This document shows positions 1 through 11,388 of a DNA stretch of 64,000 bases, one piece after another. This stretch comes from Micropterix aruncella (Eukaryota; Arthropoda; Insecta; Lepidoptera; Micropterigidae): positions 11,217,921-11,281,920 of the forward strand of contig OX155955.1 in NCBI GenBank assembly GCA_944548615.1, given 5' to 3'. Position numbers and translations under genes: made by a program. The notes under the pieces are model-generated. The model ran no database searches and had not been told where the DNA came from. It saw nothing but the letters and a program-made list of their open reading frames with translations. The stretch's first letter is position 1; the number at the start of each line of letters is the position of its first letter.

Positions 1-461
1 AAGAATACATCTCTTACATGTTTAAATATAGTCAGTTAAAAATGTAATACAATATTTACATATTTAAATTATAAAATACAGTACTGTATAGTAAAATTGG
101 AACAGAAGGGTGACGTTGGGCCATGGCGTGGCCGTAGGCTTTTCGACCTCGGTTAGCCAGGAACTTGGTTACTCGGGGCTTGGATAACCGCAGCCCTACT
201 GTTTCCGTTAACATACTGACTTTATTATGATGCCGTATTTAAGAAAACAAAAAGCTTTTTCAAAAAGGTGAGCGAACTACCACTTAGCACACTCACTATT
301 GGGGCAAATTATTATCAGGTTGAAATAGTAATACCTAATTCACCTAAAGGCTGTCCCGACCGAGATTGTAGTTTTTTATAATTCAGAATTGGCTGTAAGT
401 CTGATGAATGTCTGCTCAGATTAAAAAGAATGTACAGATTAAAGAGTGTAGGTATTATTAC

Positions 462-1253
462 CTGACTTTCAAAAACTTGAACTGTGGCTCTCCACCTTCA
501 TTCTGTATGATTTGCACCGACGTCAGCTCTTCTGTGCCATCTTTTCTGTACAGGTACAATCCGTTGCCGACGTCGATAGCGTCAACGTTCTTGCCGTCGA
601 TTTGCAGGATGACTTCATTTGTGGGGCTGCCGATGTCCACATTATCGCCGCTTTGCACAACATCATTAAAGGTCGATGCGCTCGGTTTCTCGTCGGCGGA
701 GTGCGCATGCAAAGGTTGTGCGAGGGAAGACTTTTTCGATAGCTGCGATATATTAGGGATTAAGCTCGACCGTTCGGCGAAGCTCGGTTCGTCCGCGATA
801 AACTTATCGTTTTTGAGGTTATCGGTAGATATAAAGCTGCTGCATTTCGTTGGATTTTGTACTGTATTGTCATTTTTCGGGCTTCCAATATCAAAGTCCG
901 ATGATACGGTATCGTCGATTATCAAATCCGGCTCGTCCACTGAGTTTTCATCGAATATATTCACTTCCCCTGACAAGATATTAACGGCGTTGTAGTTTTC
1001 TGGCAATTTCGTGTTCGATGCGGATCTGTTGGTATCGTCCGTTTGATTGGAGTCAAAGCTCGCATTTGTTATGTCGGATACATCTAAAGTTGTGTTGTCG
1101 TTTACTGAACAGAATCGCGTGCTAGCGCTGCCTTCGTCTGCGGTATGATATGCTTCATTGAGAGACAAATCTGACAATGTGCCATCGAGAGATGAATTAT
1201 TCCCACATTCTTTGATCTTGTTTAGTCTATCCATCATTCATATCGAGCTTAAG
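462..1253 (-). CDS. First coding exon of an unrecognised Ser/Asn/Asp-rich protein (partial)
   Basis: The exon encodes 258 residues from an ATG at 1237, preceded directly by an in-frame TGA. The upstream edge looks like a 3' splice site: on the minus strand a T-rich run ends in CAG at 1254-1256, so a 5'UTR intron is likely. The exon ends AAAGTCAG followed by GTAATA (donor at 460-461), leaving two bases of a split codon, so the rest of the gene lies beyond the left edge. The protein is low complexity for about 190 residues (Ser, Asn, Asp, Thr, no Cys pairs). It ends in a more ordered segment with ILQIDGKNVDAID, then GLYLYRKDGTEEL and GGEPQFKFLKV. This layout, a disordered acidic N-terminus before an ordered stretch, is common in nuclear regulators, but I see no diagnostic domain. 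I do not recognise the gene. Coding status is supported by length, splice signals and codon coherence. Confidence 0.7.
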
Positions 1254-1700
1254 CTGCAAAAAGAATACAATTATTTTTATAAAAATGGAGATGATTTCTT
1301 CTCAGATTTTTAACAAAAAAGATACAAATTTTCAAGACCACATCAAAAAAAGAGTATCGAAATAGTGCGAGAGTGAATCAATTTAAAGCCGACCTGGAAA
1401 TATCAACGACGTCGTCGTTGATCAAAAGATCCACGACGAAAGTTAGAGAAAATTTCATAGGGGGTAGAAAACACTTTGTCGTTTGCGTTCGGTCAAATGC
1501 ATCTCATTCTGCATGTCTTGAAAGAATTTATACAACTTGTCTAAATAAGAGCTTTAACCGCTGGAATGCCAATACCACCGATCGGTGGTGTTCTGTTGTG
1601 ACAATTCGCAGGCAACCGATCTCCGTATTTATGCAATTACATGCAGTTAAAGTCGCCTTCATTGAATAAGCCACCGTTATATATTAGTATGGATGCACTA
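1254..1700 (-). promoter_or_regulatory. Upstream region of the 462-1253 gene with two palindromes
   Basis: This is the 5' side of the minus-strand exon. It holds a 21-base palindrome at 1402-1422 (arms ATCAACGACG around a single T) and a perfect 16-base palindrome at 1574-1589 (ACCACCGATCGGTGGT). A TATA-like stretch lies near 1674-1684 on the minus strand. A plus-strand open frame at 1373-1669 shows no domain and is probably chance. The promoter role is inference from position. Confidence 0.3.
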
Positions 1701-1994
1701 ACACCCCCCCCCCCCCCATAAACAAATTCTTAAGGGTTGAAAACATGCCGTCGTGAGTTTCATTCCCATGGCTAGCTTTCTAAGGGTTAAGCCTAGGTCA
1801 TCTCTTATTTTTATATAAGTAGATATATGTATACTTTTCATAAAATAAGCTTCCTATACACATTTCCTTTTTGGAAATATTAGAAATGGTCAATATTATG
1901 CTCATCGTATGGGATAACATTAACAGAATTGTATTTTAATTCTGACGATCGAATGCAATAACCAGACACACTTACACACATGTTACACACACAT
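1701..1994. other. No gene seen; poly-C run
   Basis: Non-coding AT-rich sequence with a run of C at about 1706-1718. Nothing else is recognisable. Confidence 0.5.
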
Positions 1995-2092
1995 ACATAT
2001 AAACACTTCATGGTAGGGTTGGTTGTAAGATATTGTCGTATGATAATAAACCCGCCTATTGTGAAAGTTCACAATAAAGAATAGAATCAAAC
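1995..2092 (+). repeat. LINE 3' tail (GTTGGTTGTAAG family)
   Basis: It shares the motif order found at 14938, 33825, 37510 and, inverted, at 30922 and 31316: GTTGGTTGTAAGA, then AATAAACCCGCC, then CACAATAAAGAAT. This order marks a LINE 3' end with its polyadenylation-like motif. No coding part is attached. Confidence 0.6.
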
Positions 2093-2102
2093 AAACTTAT
2101 AA

Positions 2103-2890
2103 ATAGATACAAACGGAGCTGCCATGGAACTCAGTGACCGGAATCGGGTCCTTCATAATATTTTTATAATACTTCTGGGGGGTGAGCGGTGGACTCCTGA
2201 CTAACGACTGGCTGTTGTAGGTGACTGCTGGCTGTAACAGCTGTCTTGCCACATTAGAGTGTTCACCTTACCACCCATTAATTCCCCTTTCAAAACCATA
2301 GAATTTGAGATGCGGAAATTGAAGTTTTGGATATTTTTTCTAGGGATGAGTTATTTTTTTTCTCCTGGAGAGACCAAAATCTTACTTTCCTGGAGAGACC
2401 AAGATATGAGATGTAACAGAGATCTGGCTGGCGGCCCATGAGCGCCAACTTCCACCGCATGAGGTGGACAGTGAAGCCGTTCTGGGTGACGGCATTTGCG
2501 AGATCATGGTATTTATTTAATTTGTAATCGTGGTCTTTTGGGATATTTGATTCTTATGGAACAGTTAATTCTACAATAAGGGCTATCTTCGGAGATAGGG
2601 AGTAAAGAGTTATATATGGACCGAGGAGGGCTGTGCATCCGAGACTTTCAAAGAATTTATAATGCTTAGAAACCGAATCGACCTCCAGAATCCAATCTGA
2701 AGGTTTCTCGATTATTGAGAAAGGTTTGGTAGTGTAATGAGCCATCCCGCACAAACTGTATTGGGGGTTTGGAGGGTACTGTCAGAACCTTATTGTTACG
2801 AGCCACTGAGAGGCTAAATACCTCGCGAATAACAGCAAGGACTTTGTTGTGTCGTATAAAGAATGATATTCCCACGTATTTAGAAATTAT
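2103..2890 (-). pseudogene. LINE fragment with restriction-like endonuclease domain, broken copy
   Basis: This minus-strand copy of the R2-like endonuclease family is best preserved at 59018-59998. Reading from high to low coordinates, fragments match the family's RHNKVLAVIREV, PPIQFVRDGS, KPFSIIEK, DWILEVDSVSK, YITLYSLS and ALIVELTVP segments, then a 3'UTR ending at a CTCCGTTTGTAT tail near 2105. The frames are split by stops and shifts, and the conserved RPD is changed to GPY, so it cannot make an active enzyme. The 5' end is truncated near 2890. Confidence 0.7.
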
Positions 2891-3728
2891 TCTCCTAATG
2901 CTTACTAACGACTTTTAACAAATTGAATCTGCCGTCGCTCACAAGGGGGGGGGGGGGGGTTCACGGTTGCAGGATACTGTGGAGCCCACAGGTGAACGAC
3001 ACTGGAATTGTTTTTTAATAATGAATTCTGAGAGAATCTTCTGCCCATTTTGATAAGGGAATCTTCTGCCTGCGTATGTTTGTGCTCGAACTCGAAAAGT
3101 AGTCGGTCGATTGACTTGAAATCACAATATTGCATTCAAATATGTGCATTTTTATAGTTAACAGAAATTTTGACACAACGTTGCATTTGAATATACGCGA
3201 CAAAAGTCTTTCCGCACCAATGAAATCTTTGGTGCGCTGAGTCACAGCAAAGCGTAGCCGGGTTTAGCTAGTATTTAATAAAATCAATACATTTACAAAG
3301 CTACCAAGTCACTGAAGCCATTGACCCCAAAAGTTACGAAGCCATGGTGGGCTGGTCATTTGATGACAAATAATCATACATACTTTACCCGTGTTTATTT
3401 AAGATGTGCAGGCCCTCAAACAAACTTACATATAATATTGTGGAGCTCAACAAGTTAAGTAACACATTTAATGAATTGCCCAGTCGGCATGACAATGAAA
3501 ATTATTGCACTCATTGACATTGAATACGTCAGTAACGTTTTTATAAGAAAGTGTATCAAATATTGAAATTATGGCAGTAATCGCATACAGAAGAACTAAT
3601 GAAATTCATTTCAATGGCAATGACAATAAAGCAATGGTTAATTGACCAAACTAATTTAGAAGATTTAGTTATGGTATTCTTGCAGCCAATTACTTAAAAA
3701 ATGTATTAAGTTACTTGCACTGCTTACA
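2891..3728. other. No gene seen; poly-G run
   Basis: Unassigned AT-rich sequence with a G run at about 2946-2960. Minus-strand open frames at 2905-3135 and 3015-3245 are short, overlap in different frames and show no domain. Confidence 0.45.
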
Positions 3729-4390
3729 GTGCCAAACTGTAATTTCAGGTTACTACTCTATGAGGATCGAGGAGCATTGAGAGCACCGTGGGCATCGTGG
3801 AAGAAAATGGGAGCTGAAATCAAAGGACCAAAGGCCAAAATAATAATGGCTTTAAGAAAACAAACAACAGTATTTCGATCCGAAGTATTTGCCATTAATA
3901 TGCAAAAACTAGTCTGGAATACCCTCAGAGTCCTCAATGAACTGTCTTCCACAAACATGGAAATGAGGAAGCAGATGCCCTGGCCAGGGTAGGGTCTTCG
4001 AAACCCGTTCTGGGCCAAAACCGGTCATAAGCATATCAAAGTGTCTCCTAAAACTTCACCAGGAAGTGTCTGGAAAAAAACCGGAAATCTACTGGAGGGA
4101 CATACCAGGAGTGAGGCAATCCAAAGTCCCCATTCGTAGCCGCCCTTCGTAAATATATCTGAAGTATTGTGAGAACTAATGACAGGACATATTGCTCTCA
4201 ACGTACACCTCAAACCGTCGGAAAGAGGAGCGATACTCTTTGCAGGAAATGTGGATAGAAAGATGAAACTGCTCTACATGTTTTGTGCGAGTGTCACACT
4301 TTAGATAAATTAGGGATAAAACTATTAGGAGGCCCTTATCTAAATCCTAATGAGCTACTTACAGTGCTTAAACTATAATTTCAGGCCATT
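3729..4390 (+). pseudogene. LINE RNase H region, decayed
   Basis: Translation of the plus strand gives MGAEIKGPKAKI, TTVFRSEVFAIN and VWNTLRVLNELS, the order seen in the RNase H domain of I/R1/Loa-type LINEs and in the related copy at 22235-23105. After frame changes come SPGSVWKKT and a degenerate zinc knuckle (CRKCG, ALHVLCECHTLD). Stops and frameshifts throughout show a dead relic. It is a different, older subfamily from the 22 kb copy. Confidence 0.6.
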
Positions 4391-4728
4391 ACTCTATCTC
4401 TATGAGATGAGTGGACTACCAAGAGCCGATCGAGGAGCCTCGAGGGCGCCGTGACCATCCCACAGCCTGGACACCTTATGCTTCTCTAAAGATCCCAGAT
4501 ACCACAATGCTTCTCTAGATGCCGGAACCATCTACCACTGTCCACAGGAGAAATATAGAAGATCACAGGATGGCAATTCACTAATTGTTTAAATTCATAA
4601 TTACTTCTGCAATATATACTTAATATGTTTATTTTACTATTTTTCTATAAGTGTTTACGTGGTAAATATATTAATTAACCCCTACAGTGTTAAAGTGCAT
4701 AGATAAAAAGGGTAGGTAGTATTCTGTT
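4391..4728. other. No gene seen
   Basis: The start may be the 3' end of the preceding LINE relic. A TTAACCCCT motif at about 4671-4679, just before the next element, hints at a second piggyBac-like end nested there. Confidence 0.35.
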
Positions 4729-6136
4729 AACCCGCTCAGCACGTAACATCCATTTGGGGACATGTATGGCGGCCGCCTAAAATCCGAAACATCCGCTACT
4801 GGATATCGCGCTCGCCGCTGCGAAAAATGCAATTTACGATTCGAAACGTCGTACTTAATGCTTTCTGACGGCTGAACGATATGGCCAAATAATCTTTAAT
4901 TCGGCGGCCACCGGCGAAAAAATCGAACGGCGATTTAAAAAGTCAGCATAGACGTCAAAACGGCAGTCCATCGGTCAGCGCCGCAGCCGCGTATAGTTTC
5001 GCGGAATGGTGGTTTTGTGCAGTGTTTTGTGGATAACAGTGCAGTGTTTACTGGATAACAGTGAGTAATTTGCATTTTTAAGTAGTTTAGGCATTAGGAT
5101 TAGTCAATTGAGATAGCCCATTTGCTGTTTTTCACGAATTTTTAAAGAAAACACTTTGGCGACAACAAACGGCTCGCGAAAAAATGGTTGTTATTATTTT
5201 GTAATGTTTATGAAATATCCCGATATATTGCGAAATATGACGTAATGTCGCTTTAATTTACTAACAAAATAAGTATTGTTTCATTTACATCCTAAGTTAT
5301 CACATAATTAGGCGTATTTTGAAAATTATATCATGTTTTGTAAAATGAATCGCGCAAAGAAACTTGTTTTGATAATTACTATGAGAGAATAAAGTGCGAT
5401 TTTCCATAGTTTTTCGATGAAATGTGACTCTTAGTATAGTAATTAGTTATTAGACATATAATAAGTCTATGATAAGACAATATAATTGAAAAAATCTAAC
5501 GAATTTTATATTATGAGCATTCAAAGTTTATTATTAAGTTCGGACGTGGAAACTCTCAAAACTTTAGATTTTTCTATAATATCAGACAAAGCTCAAAGTT
5601 CTGGTGTGATTTCTAAGAAGTGTGATGTAGTAATAAAGTTATTTTGAAAGAATTTCATATAAAAAAATACCATAAGTAGTCACAAATTAAAAATTAAAAA
5701 AATTTTTTTTTACGAGAATACATAAAATTTTTCTTGGCTGAATAAATAAATATTTTTGTATGCAAATAAGTAAAAAAAAAATATCGTTTTGGTAAAGCAT
5801 TTAATAAAGAACATAACTGTATTTACAATTTTTGCATATTTTACGTATTTTGTGACAAAAAAAATCGAAATGATTTTATAGGCGAGTTTTTTCAGTTTGC
5901 CAATTTTGTAATATTTATTCATTATTATCTTAATTGTTTTACGAGATAAGGTTATAATGTTTTATATGTCAAATTTCAATGCGATCATTTTTCTCTTTAT
6001 CTTTTTTAAATCCGTTTAGTGGTTTATAAGTTATGATCATTTTTCTCAAGGCCGTTGACTCGCGTCGATTTTTTGCCCGAATATGTCGCGCGCAAAAGTG
6101 ATAGGTGAGTTTTTACCTCGCAACAGGAGGGGTTAA
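4729..6136. mobile_element. TTAA-flanked piggyBac-like non-autonomous element, 1.4 kb
   Basis: The ends read TTAACCCGCTC (4729) and GAGGGGTTAA (to 6136), so TTAA is duplicated and the termini begin with CCC, the pattern of the piggyBac superfamily. Internal sequence at 5925-5990 matches, inverted, 8190-8260 in the element at 8058-8739, so the two are one family in opposite orientation. No transposase frame is present, so it is non-autonomous. Confidence 0.6.
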
Positions 6137-7098
6137 CATGTAATTCTATTTAATTTTATCTGCGATTTTTCGATCACACCAGTGAATGTTATTTTTGTAA
6201 AGACTGATTTACATTAAGTAAGTTACTGACCTCAAATTCAAGATAAGTTAGTGCTGACCACTAGTGTTACAACTTTATTCAGTAGTAAATAGATTTGGAT
6301 TGGGAGAAAAAAATGCAATAAAATGGTAATAAAATGAAATTAAATGTAAACTTAAAATATATTAATTTAAAATTCTCATTAACTGCGAAAAAAACCGAAA
6401 TTCCCCATAAAAGCCCGAAAATCCCCGAAAAAACACGATATAACCCAGTGGGCAGATATTTTTTGATAAAACCCGGGTTTTTGCCAACCCTGATTCTAAC
6501 ATTTCCTTTAATTCTTCTAACCTAACAGCAGATACGATTTTTTTCCCAAACAAATAAATTGACTCATATCAAATTTTGCAGTTTTCAAGCTCATTTTTCC
6601 CCACTGACTATTAATGTGCATACACCTTGAAGGTCAGTGCTGAGGCCTGTAATAGACTCAATGTAAATCTGCACTAATGGGTAACTTTTAATGTTAACAT
6701 CATAATTAAGCTCCACATTATGCATAATGTGATATCTCTTGGAACTGGTTGTCTCATCTCAAAGGGAATATGACCAATTTTATTATGACAGTAATATGAG
6801 TAGAGTGGGGGAGTTCTGATCAATGGGTAATTCTGATCAGTCTTATTTTTGATAGATAGTATTACTTGGAAACACCAAATCGTAGCAGCAGGTATAGAAG
6901 AGTTACCCGTGTAAAAGTCTGTGAAATATGCTCAATTTTATGTTTTGACCAATTCCAGGTAAAAATGTGCTGCAAGCAAACTTTTAAGGGCATGGAAACA
7001 AACTAGATAACTTCGTTCATGAGATGTTATTTTAGTAGTTTAAATGAGACAAAATTGTAAAAATATATTAGCTTACTTTAAAAGTTGTGGTATTATAG
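6137..7098. other. No gene seen
   Basis: AT-rich unassigned sequence. Small open frames at 6334-6553 overlap on both strands and have no domain. A local repeat of TCTGATCA occurs near 6816-6840. Confidence 0.4.
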
Positions 7099-7431
7099 CA
7101 GTATAGGAACCTCTTCTAGATTGTTTATTTTTTAATGTCACTAGACTATATTCACTATGTTGATTCCGAATCTGCAATAATCTTTATTCGGTCTCAATAA
7201 ATAAGCGAGATATAGGCATTCAAAGAAGCGCCAAACCCATACATTTAGGTAGGTTAGTTTTTTTTTAAAACAACCTCAAAAACTGAGTTTAAAAAAACTT
7301 TTGTTTTCTTGTATGTAAATTTGGTTTCAAAATTTTACACCTCCGAAACTTTTTTCTTTCACATTTAGCATTAGAATGATCGGTTTTTTTTTTCGATTTT
7401 TGAGAAAGGTTCCTATACTGCAATAATTCCT
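7099..7431 (+). mobile_element. MITE of the TATAGGAACC family, copy A
   Basis: The terminal inverted repeats are GCAGTATAGGAACC (7099-7112) and GGTTCCTATACTGC (7418-7431). The left body (CTGCAATAATCTTTATTCGG, GCGAGATATAGGCATTC) recurs in copies B, C and D at 7625, 11470 and 63818. There is no coding capacity. Confidence 0.75.
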
Positions 7432-7624
7432 AAGTTGTTTGTGACGAATTACTACTACGCCCATAATAGGTATCACCGGATAAAATCATCAATGCATGCC
7501 TTCGAGATGGCACTGCAAGGAGAATTACAAGAAAACTAAGCAATTTGAGCCCACGGGACATAGAGTGAACGATTCGAAGCATAATTTTTACACCAATAAC
7601 AATAAAAAACGCAAATTGGAATAT

Positions 7625-8058
7625 ATGCATTATAGGAACCTTTCTCAACAAAAAAAAAAACACTACTAGATTAGATCATTGTAATACTAAATGTGATTGA
7701 AAAAATCCTCAGACAAGCAATATTTCAATACAAAAAAAAACAAATTTACATACAAAAAAAAATAATTTACTCATGTTTTAAAAAATTGCTTAACCTACCG
7801 TTCTTAACCTATTTCACGTTCTTAACCTATTTCACGTCTGTATTTTCTACACCCTAAATGGGATTTTTGAAAATACTGGGTCTTTTTTTTTAAAAAATAG
7901 GTGAAGTAGCAACACCTAATATATTCCTAAATAAATATATACATATATCTCGCTTATTTATTGAGACCGAATAAAGATTGCAGATTCCTATCAGCATGGT
8001 GGATATAGTCGGGTGACGTTAAAAAATCAACAATGTAGAACAGGTTCCTATAATGCAT
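7625..8058 (-). mobile_element. MITE of the TATAGGAACC family, copy B (inverted)
   Basis: Perfect 16-base inverted ends: ATGCATTATAGGAACC at 7625-7640 and its complement at 8043-8058. The body runs opposite to copy A, so A and B lie head to head around about 190 bases of unrelated sequence. The right end provides part of the TTAA at 8058-8061 into which the next element appears to have inserted. Confidence 0.75.
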
Positions 8059-8739
8059 TAACCCCTCGAGCGGCGGGTGCAAATCTTGGCAGTTACCTGT
8101 CATTTCTGAGAGTTGAAGGTCAAAAATATAGCACATTCGAAAAACGATCATAAGAAAGAAACTACTTGATGGATCATGAAAAGAAGAATTGTAGAATGAT
8201 CGCATTGACATTTGAAATATAAAACATTAAAACCTCATTTTGTAAAACAATTAGATAATTATGAATAATTATAAGAAAGTTGGAGAACCGAAAAAACTCA
8301 CTTATCGATGTTTTATCTCAAAATACGAAACCCTATCTAGAAATTGTAAACACATTTGTGTTCGTTATTACATGCTTTACCAAATCTATTAGTTCGTTTC
8401 ATTTATTTTCATAGATATATCCGAAGAGAAGCTAAATAATATCCGAAGAGAAGCACAGATCCGAGCAATGGCAGCACTCGACTAAGTGCAGAATACAAAC
8501 AATTATATTAGGGATTCTAGACTGCGAGAAGCCCGACTGAATAATCGTACAATACAGAATTTATCCATCTTTCTTACACATATCTAACAGGGGGTGGTTG
8601 CACTGTGATTTTGGTGTAAATTCAGTTCGTTGAGAGCGCGGTTTGTCGCACCGCGCTAGTACCCGTTTTGGGACGTTACTGAGCATTGACTTACAATACA
8701 TCGTACCCGATTCGGGACGCTACTGTCTTGAGGGGTTAA
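8058..8739 (-). mobile_element. TTAA-flanked piggyBac-like element, 0.68 kb
   Basis: The left end is TTAACCCCTCGAG (8058) and the right end CTTGAGGGGTTAA (to 8739). Internal similarity to 5925-5990 in reverse orientation makes it a shorter relative of the 4729-6136 element. Near the right end are two CCCG(T/A)TT-containing repeats about 60 bases apart (8662 and 8705). No transposase frame. Confidence 0.6.
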
Positions 8740-10356
8740 TTAATACCTGCAAAATTTCATTTTTACCGCATAGGAACTATCACATATAGATCGACGATAT
8801 GCATAACTCAAAACTGTCAACTTCTGACTTTCATGGTGCTAAGTTGCAACGTTTTCATAGAATATCCATATGATGGTTATCCTGTTGTAAGTCTTGCAGA
8901 ATAGTAAATAATATGAAAACATTTATAGAAAAAAAACAATGTTTCAGAAGTGCGTGATCCACTTTTTTTTGCCTGGAATGTCATGTAAATAGGTATGTAC
9001 CTATCTACTAAACTGCTCCAAATTTACCTACGATAATTTGGTCTGGGCGTTATGGGGCGCAACAGCAAAGCTACAGTGCCGTATAATAAGAGATGGGGAA
9101 CAATAATAAATGCGTAAAATCGGCAAATTTGTTGACACAAAAATGAAGCATCCCGCACGCAATCTCACTTCATTACCAATTCAGAGCACTTCTGATAATA
9201 TACCGCTGCGTGAGTTCAATAACTGTATAAATCCTCACCGATTTCGTTTATCACAGCGCCCCGAGGACACGGAGAAAACACATCGCCGAAGAAGGCGCTT
9301 CGGAAACGATCCAAAAAGTCGGCAAAACAACTTCTTCAAACAAAATACGAGTAATAAAACCACAAGAAACAGAACAGATATACGCGGACCCGTCACAAGA
9401 AAATATCAAACAAAAAGATGGACGCATCGGCGTGTTGCCATGTCACAAAATGTTAACCTCAATATATATTCAACATTAAATATTCAAGATTAATGTAAAC
9501 GAAATTTGAATAACGTATTTAAAAACTACATCGTTAGAAACCCAGTTTCTGCGTTTTAAGAATCTGAAAATCCAAGCACTAGTTTGAATTAGTTAGCGGA
9601 CTAGGCGGGGTTATATCAGCCGGCTAAATTAATCAATTATAGTCACAATAAGGATCAAGTTATGAGGATAACTATAAATATCGGCTTTTGATTTTTTTAG
9701 GTAATTACATTTTTTAAATTTACAAACTTAAAAAATGACATTGGGTTTTTTAAAGTTATATTTGAGTTTCGAAAAAAAACATTTTACTTAAATTACACCT
9801 CAGAAAATAGCGAAACGTGGAAAATTCATTAGCCATCACAGTTCCTTCTCAACTTCAACCGAAAGCTCGCCGAGGTACCCCACCTCTGGACTCCTGGACC
9901 TGACGGGAATAATCAAGGTCCACAGTCACCGCGTGGACCTTAATCGTTCTTTCCAGTAACGTGTTTTGTTCCTTCATTTAAGGGCAGGCTATAATCGTTC
10001 ATTCGAAAATCGATTAATGCGTTGGTTCGTTTGGGAACAAGCCCAAGATGCCATTAGAATCTCATTTTAACATAAAATTGACATTGATCGTTTTCCCTCG
10101 CAACCCTTCAAATTTCGAGAGCAATAATGGTAATAGTGAAATGAAGATACCTACTAAGCGTAATAATATTTTTGCTTAGTTGTGTCTGTTACAAGAGTCG
10201 TTGCATGCAAAAATACCCATTTCTAAAATACAACGATTATCAATCACTATTCAGTGACGTAGGTATTAATCCACGTAGAGGCCCTAACAATCTTCGGGAA
10301 AATCTCGGGGCCCCCTTTACGCCCCCCCCCCCCACCTTAGGCTGTCAAACATTCTG
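8740..10356. other. No gene supported
   Basis: A plus-strand open frame at 9110-9493 (127 codons, Arg/Asn-rich) has no domain, no clear splice context and biased low-complexity composition, so I leave it uncalled. A small stem-loop (AAGGTCCAC ... GTGGACCTT) lies at about 9917-9943. A C run lies at about 10323-10333. Confidence 0.4.
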
Positions 10357-10414
10357 ACGACGAAATATTGTAGAATAAACGTGTATACACGTCTATTCTA
10401 CAATATTTCGTCGT
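10357..10414. repeat. 58-bp near-perfect palindrome
   Basis: Arms of 29 bases meet with no loop at 10385/10386. The outer 21 pairs are perfect, one A/C mismatch sits at 10378/10393, and the inner 7 pairs (ACGTGTA/TACACGT) are perfect. It could extrude as a cruciform or be the remains of a small hairpin transposon. No flanking duplication was evident. Confidence 0.9.
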
Positions 10415-10814
10415 TGTTTAGATAAACAAAACACGATCGCACCGGGATCGCACAGACTGGCTGCGACCAACTGTCGATAATAAATTATAACAGTTAAACT
10501 GTCGGATCAAAAAGTTTATTGAATATTTTCGCCGCAGAATTTCTAGTCAAAAATTTTGTTTTATCTATTAGAAACAATTTTAAAAAGCATGATTGTAATA
10601 CTTCCTTGTAGGTGGGCCCCTAAAAGGCGTGGTGCCCATTGGCTGGTGCCTACTTGGCTTATTGGATAATCCGGCACTGACTATTATACTATGCAGCTCG
10701 TGCGTACGGCCGCTGGTCAGTCCTTTGCCTGGTCAAATCTCAAATATTTTTACAGATAAATTGCTATTTATTATAATCCATGGATAACCTACTAGTACAT
10801 GGGTCCCATCAAAC

Positions 10815-11080
10815 TTGCAGAAGGCAAATTTGCAGACGGCAATCTTGCAGACGGCATTCTTGCAGGCGGCAGTTTTGCAAAAGGCAATCTTGCAGAAGGC
10901 AGTTTTGCAAATGTCAAAATGACCTAACCTAACCTAACAGAAAAACTTAAAAACTGTACTGAAGGTTGCCGCCTGCAAGGTTGCCGCCTGCAAGGTTGCC
11001 TCCTGCAAATCTGCCCTCAACAAATTTGGAACTGTCAAAAGTGACATTTGTGCAAAATTGCCGCATGCAAAACTGGCGCC
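10815..11080. repeat. Fold-back array of 15-bp units around telomere-like repeats
   Basis: Seven tandem 15-base units of the form TTGCAGAAGGCAATC run from about 10813 to 10915. After a spacer carrying CCTAACCTAACCTAAC (10923-10938), the complementary form (GGTTGCCGCCTGCAA) runs from about 10963 to 11020. The inverted arrangement of short tandem units resembles fold-back (FB-type) transposon ends. The open frame through the units comes from their length being a multiple of three. Confidence 0.7.
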
Positions 11081-11228
11081 CCCCCTAGTACATTTGTATT
11101 ATTCATTCTGGTAACATTTTGTTGACAAAACCATTATTATATTATCTTTGGACAAAACAAATCAAATTTCAAACGGCCGACAGTCGAGAGTCGCGGTTTC
11201 GTACTTTTTAATTTTTAATTAAAAAATA

Positions 11229-11388
11229 ATGGCGCCTTTGAAACCAACGCAAAGCGATGGCAGCAGCGGCGTACTTACGTCTCGTAATACATTAGTGAAA
11301 ACCATAACAAAGTCGAATATCGCTCGACCGATCAACAAACCTAGAGACGCGACGCTGGGTCCGAAGGCAAAGATCGTCAATGAAAAGG
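11229..11388 (+). CDS. Zinc-finger gene, exon 1
   Basis: Codes for residues 1-53 plus the first base of codon 54. Reading past the donor GTAAAT would give only 14 more residues before a stop, which argues that the splice is real. Confidence 0.78.

Noticed and set aside
9110..9493. 127-codon Arg/Asn-rich open frame
   Set aside because: Biased composition, no domain, between transposons; no support beyond length.
10813..10915. Reading frame giving a pentapeptide-like pattern (LAEGK FADGN LADGI)
   Set aside because: The 15-bp unit length keeps the frame open by arithmetic; residues do not follow the A(D/N)Lxx order, and inverted units follow directly.
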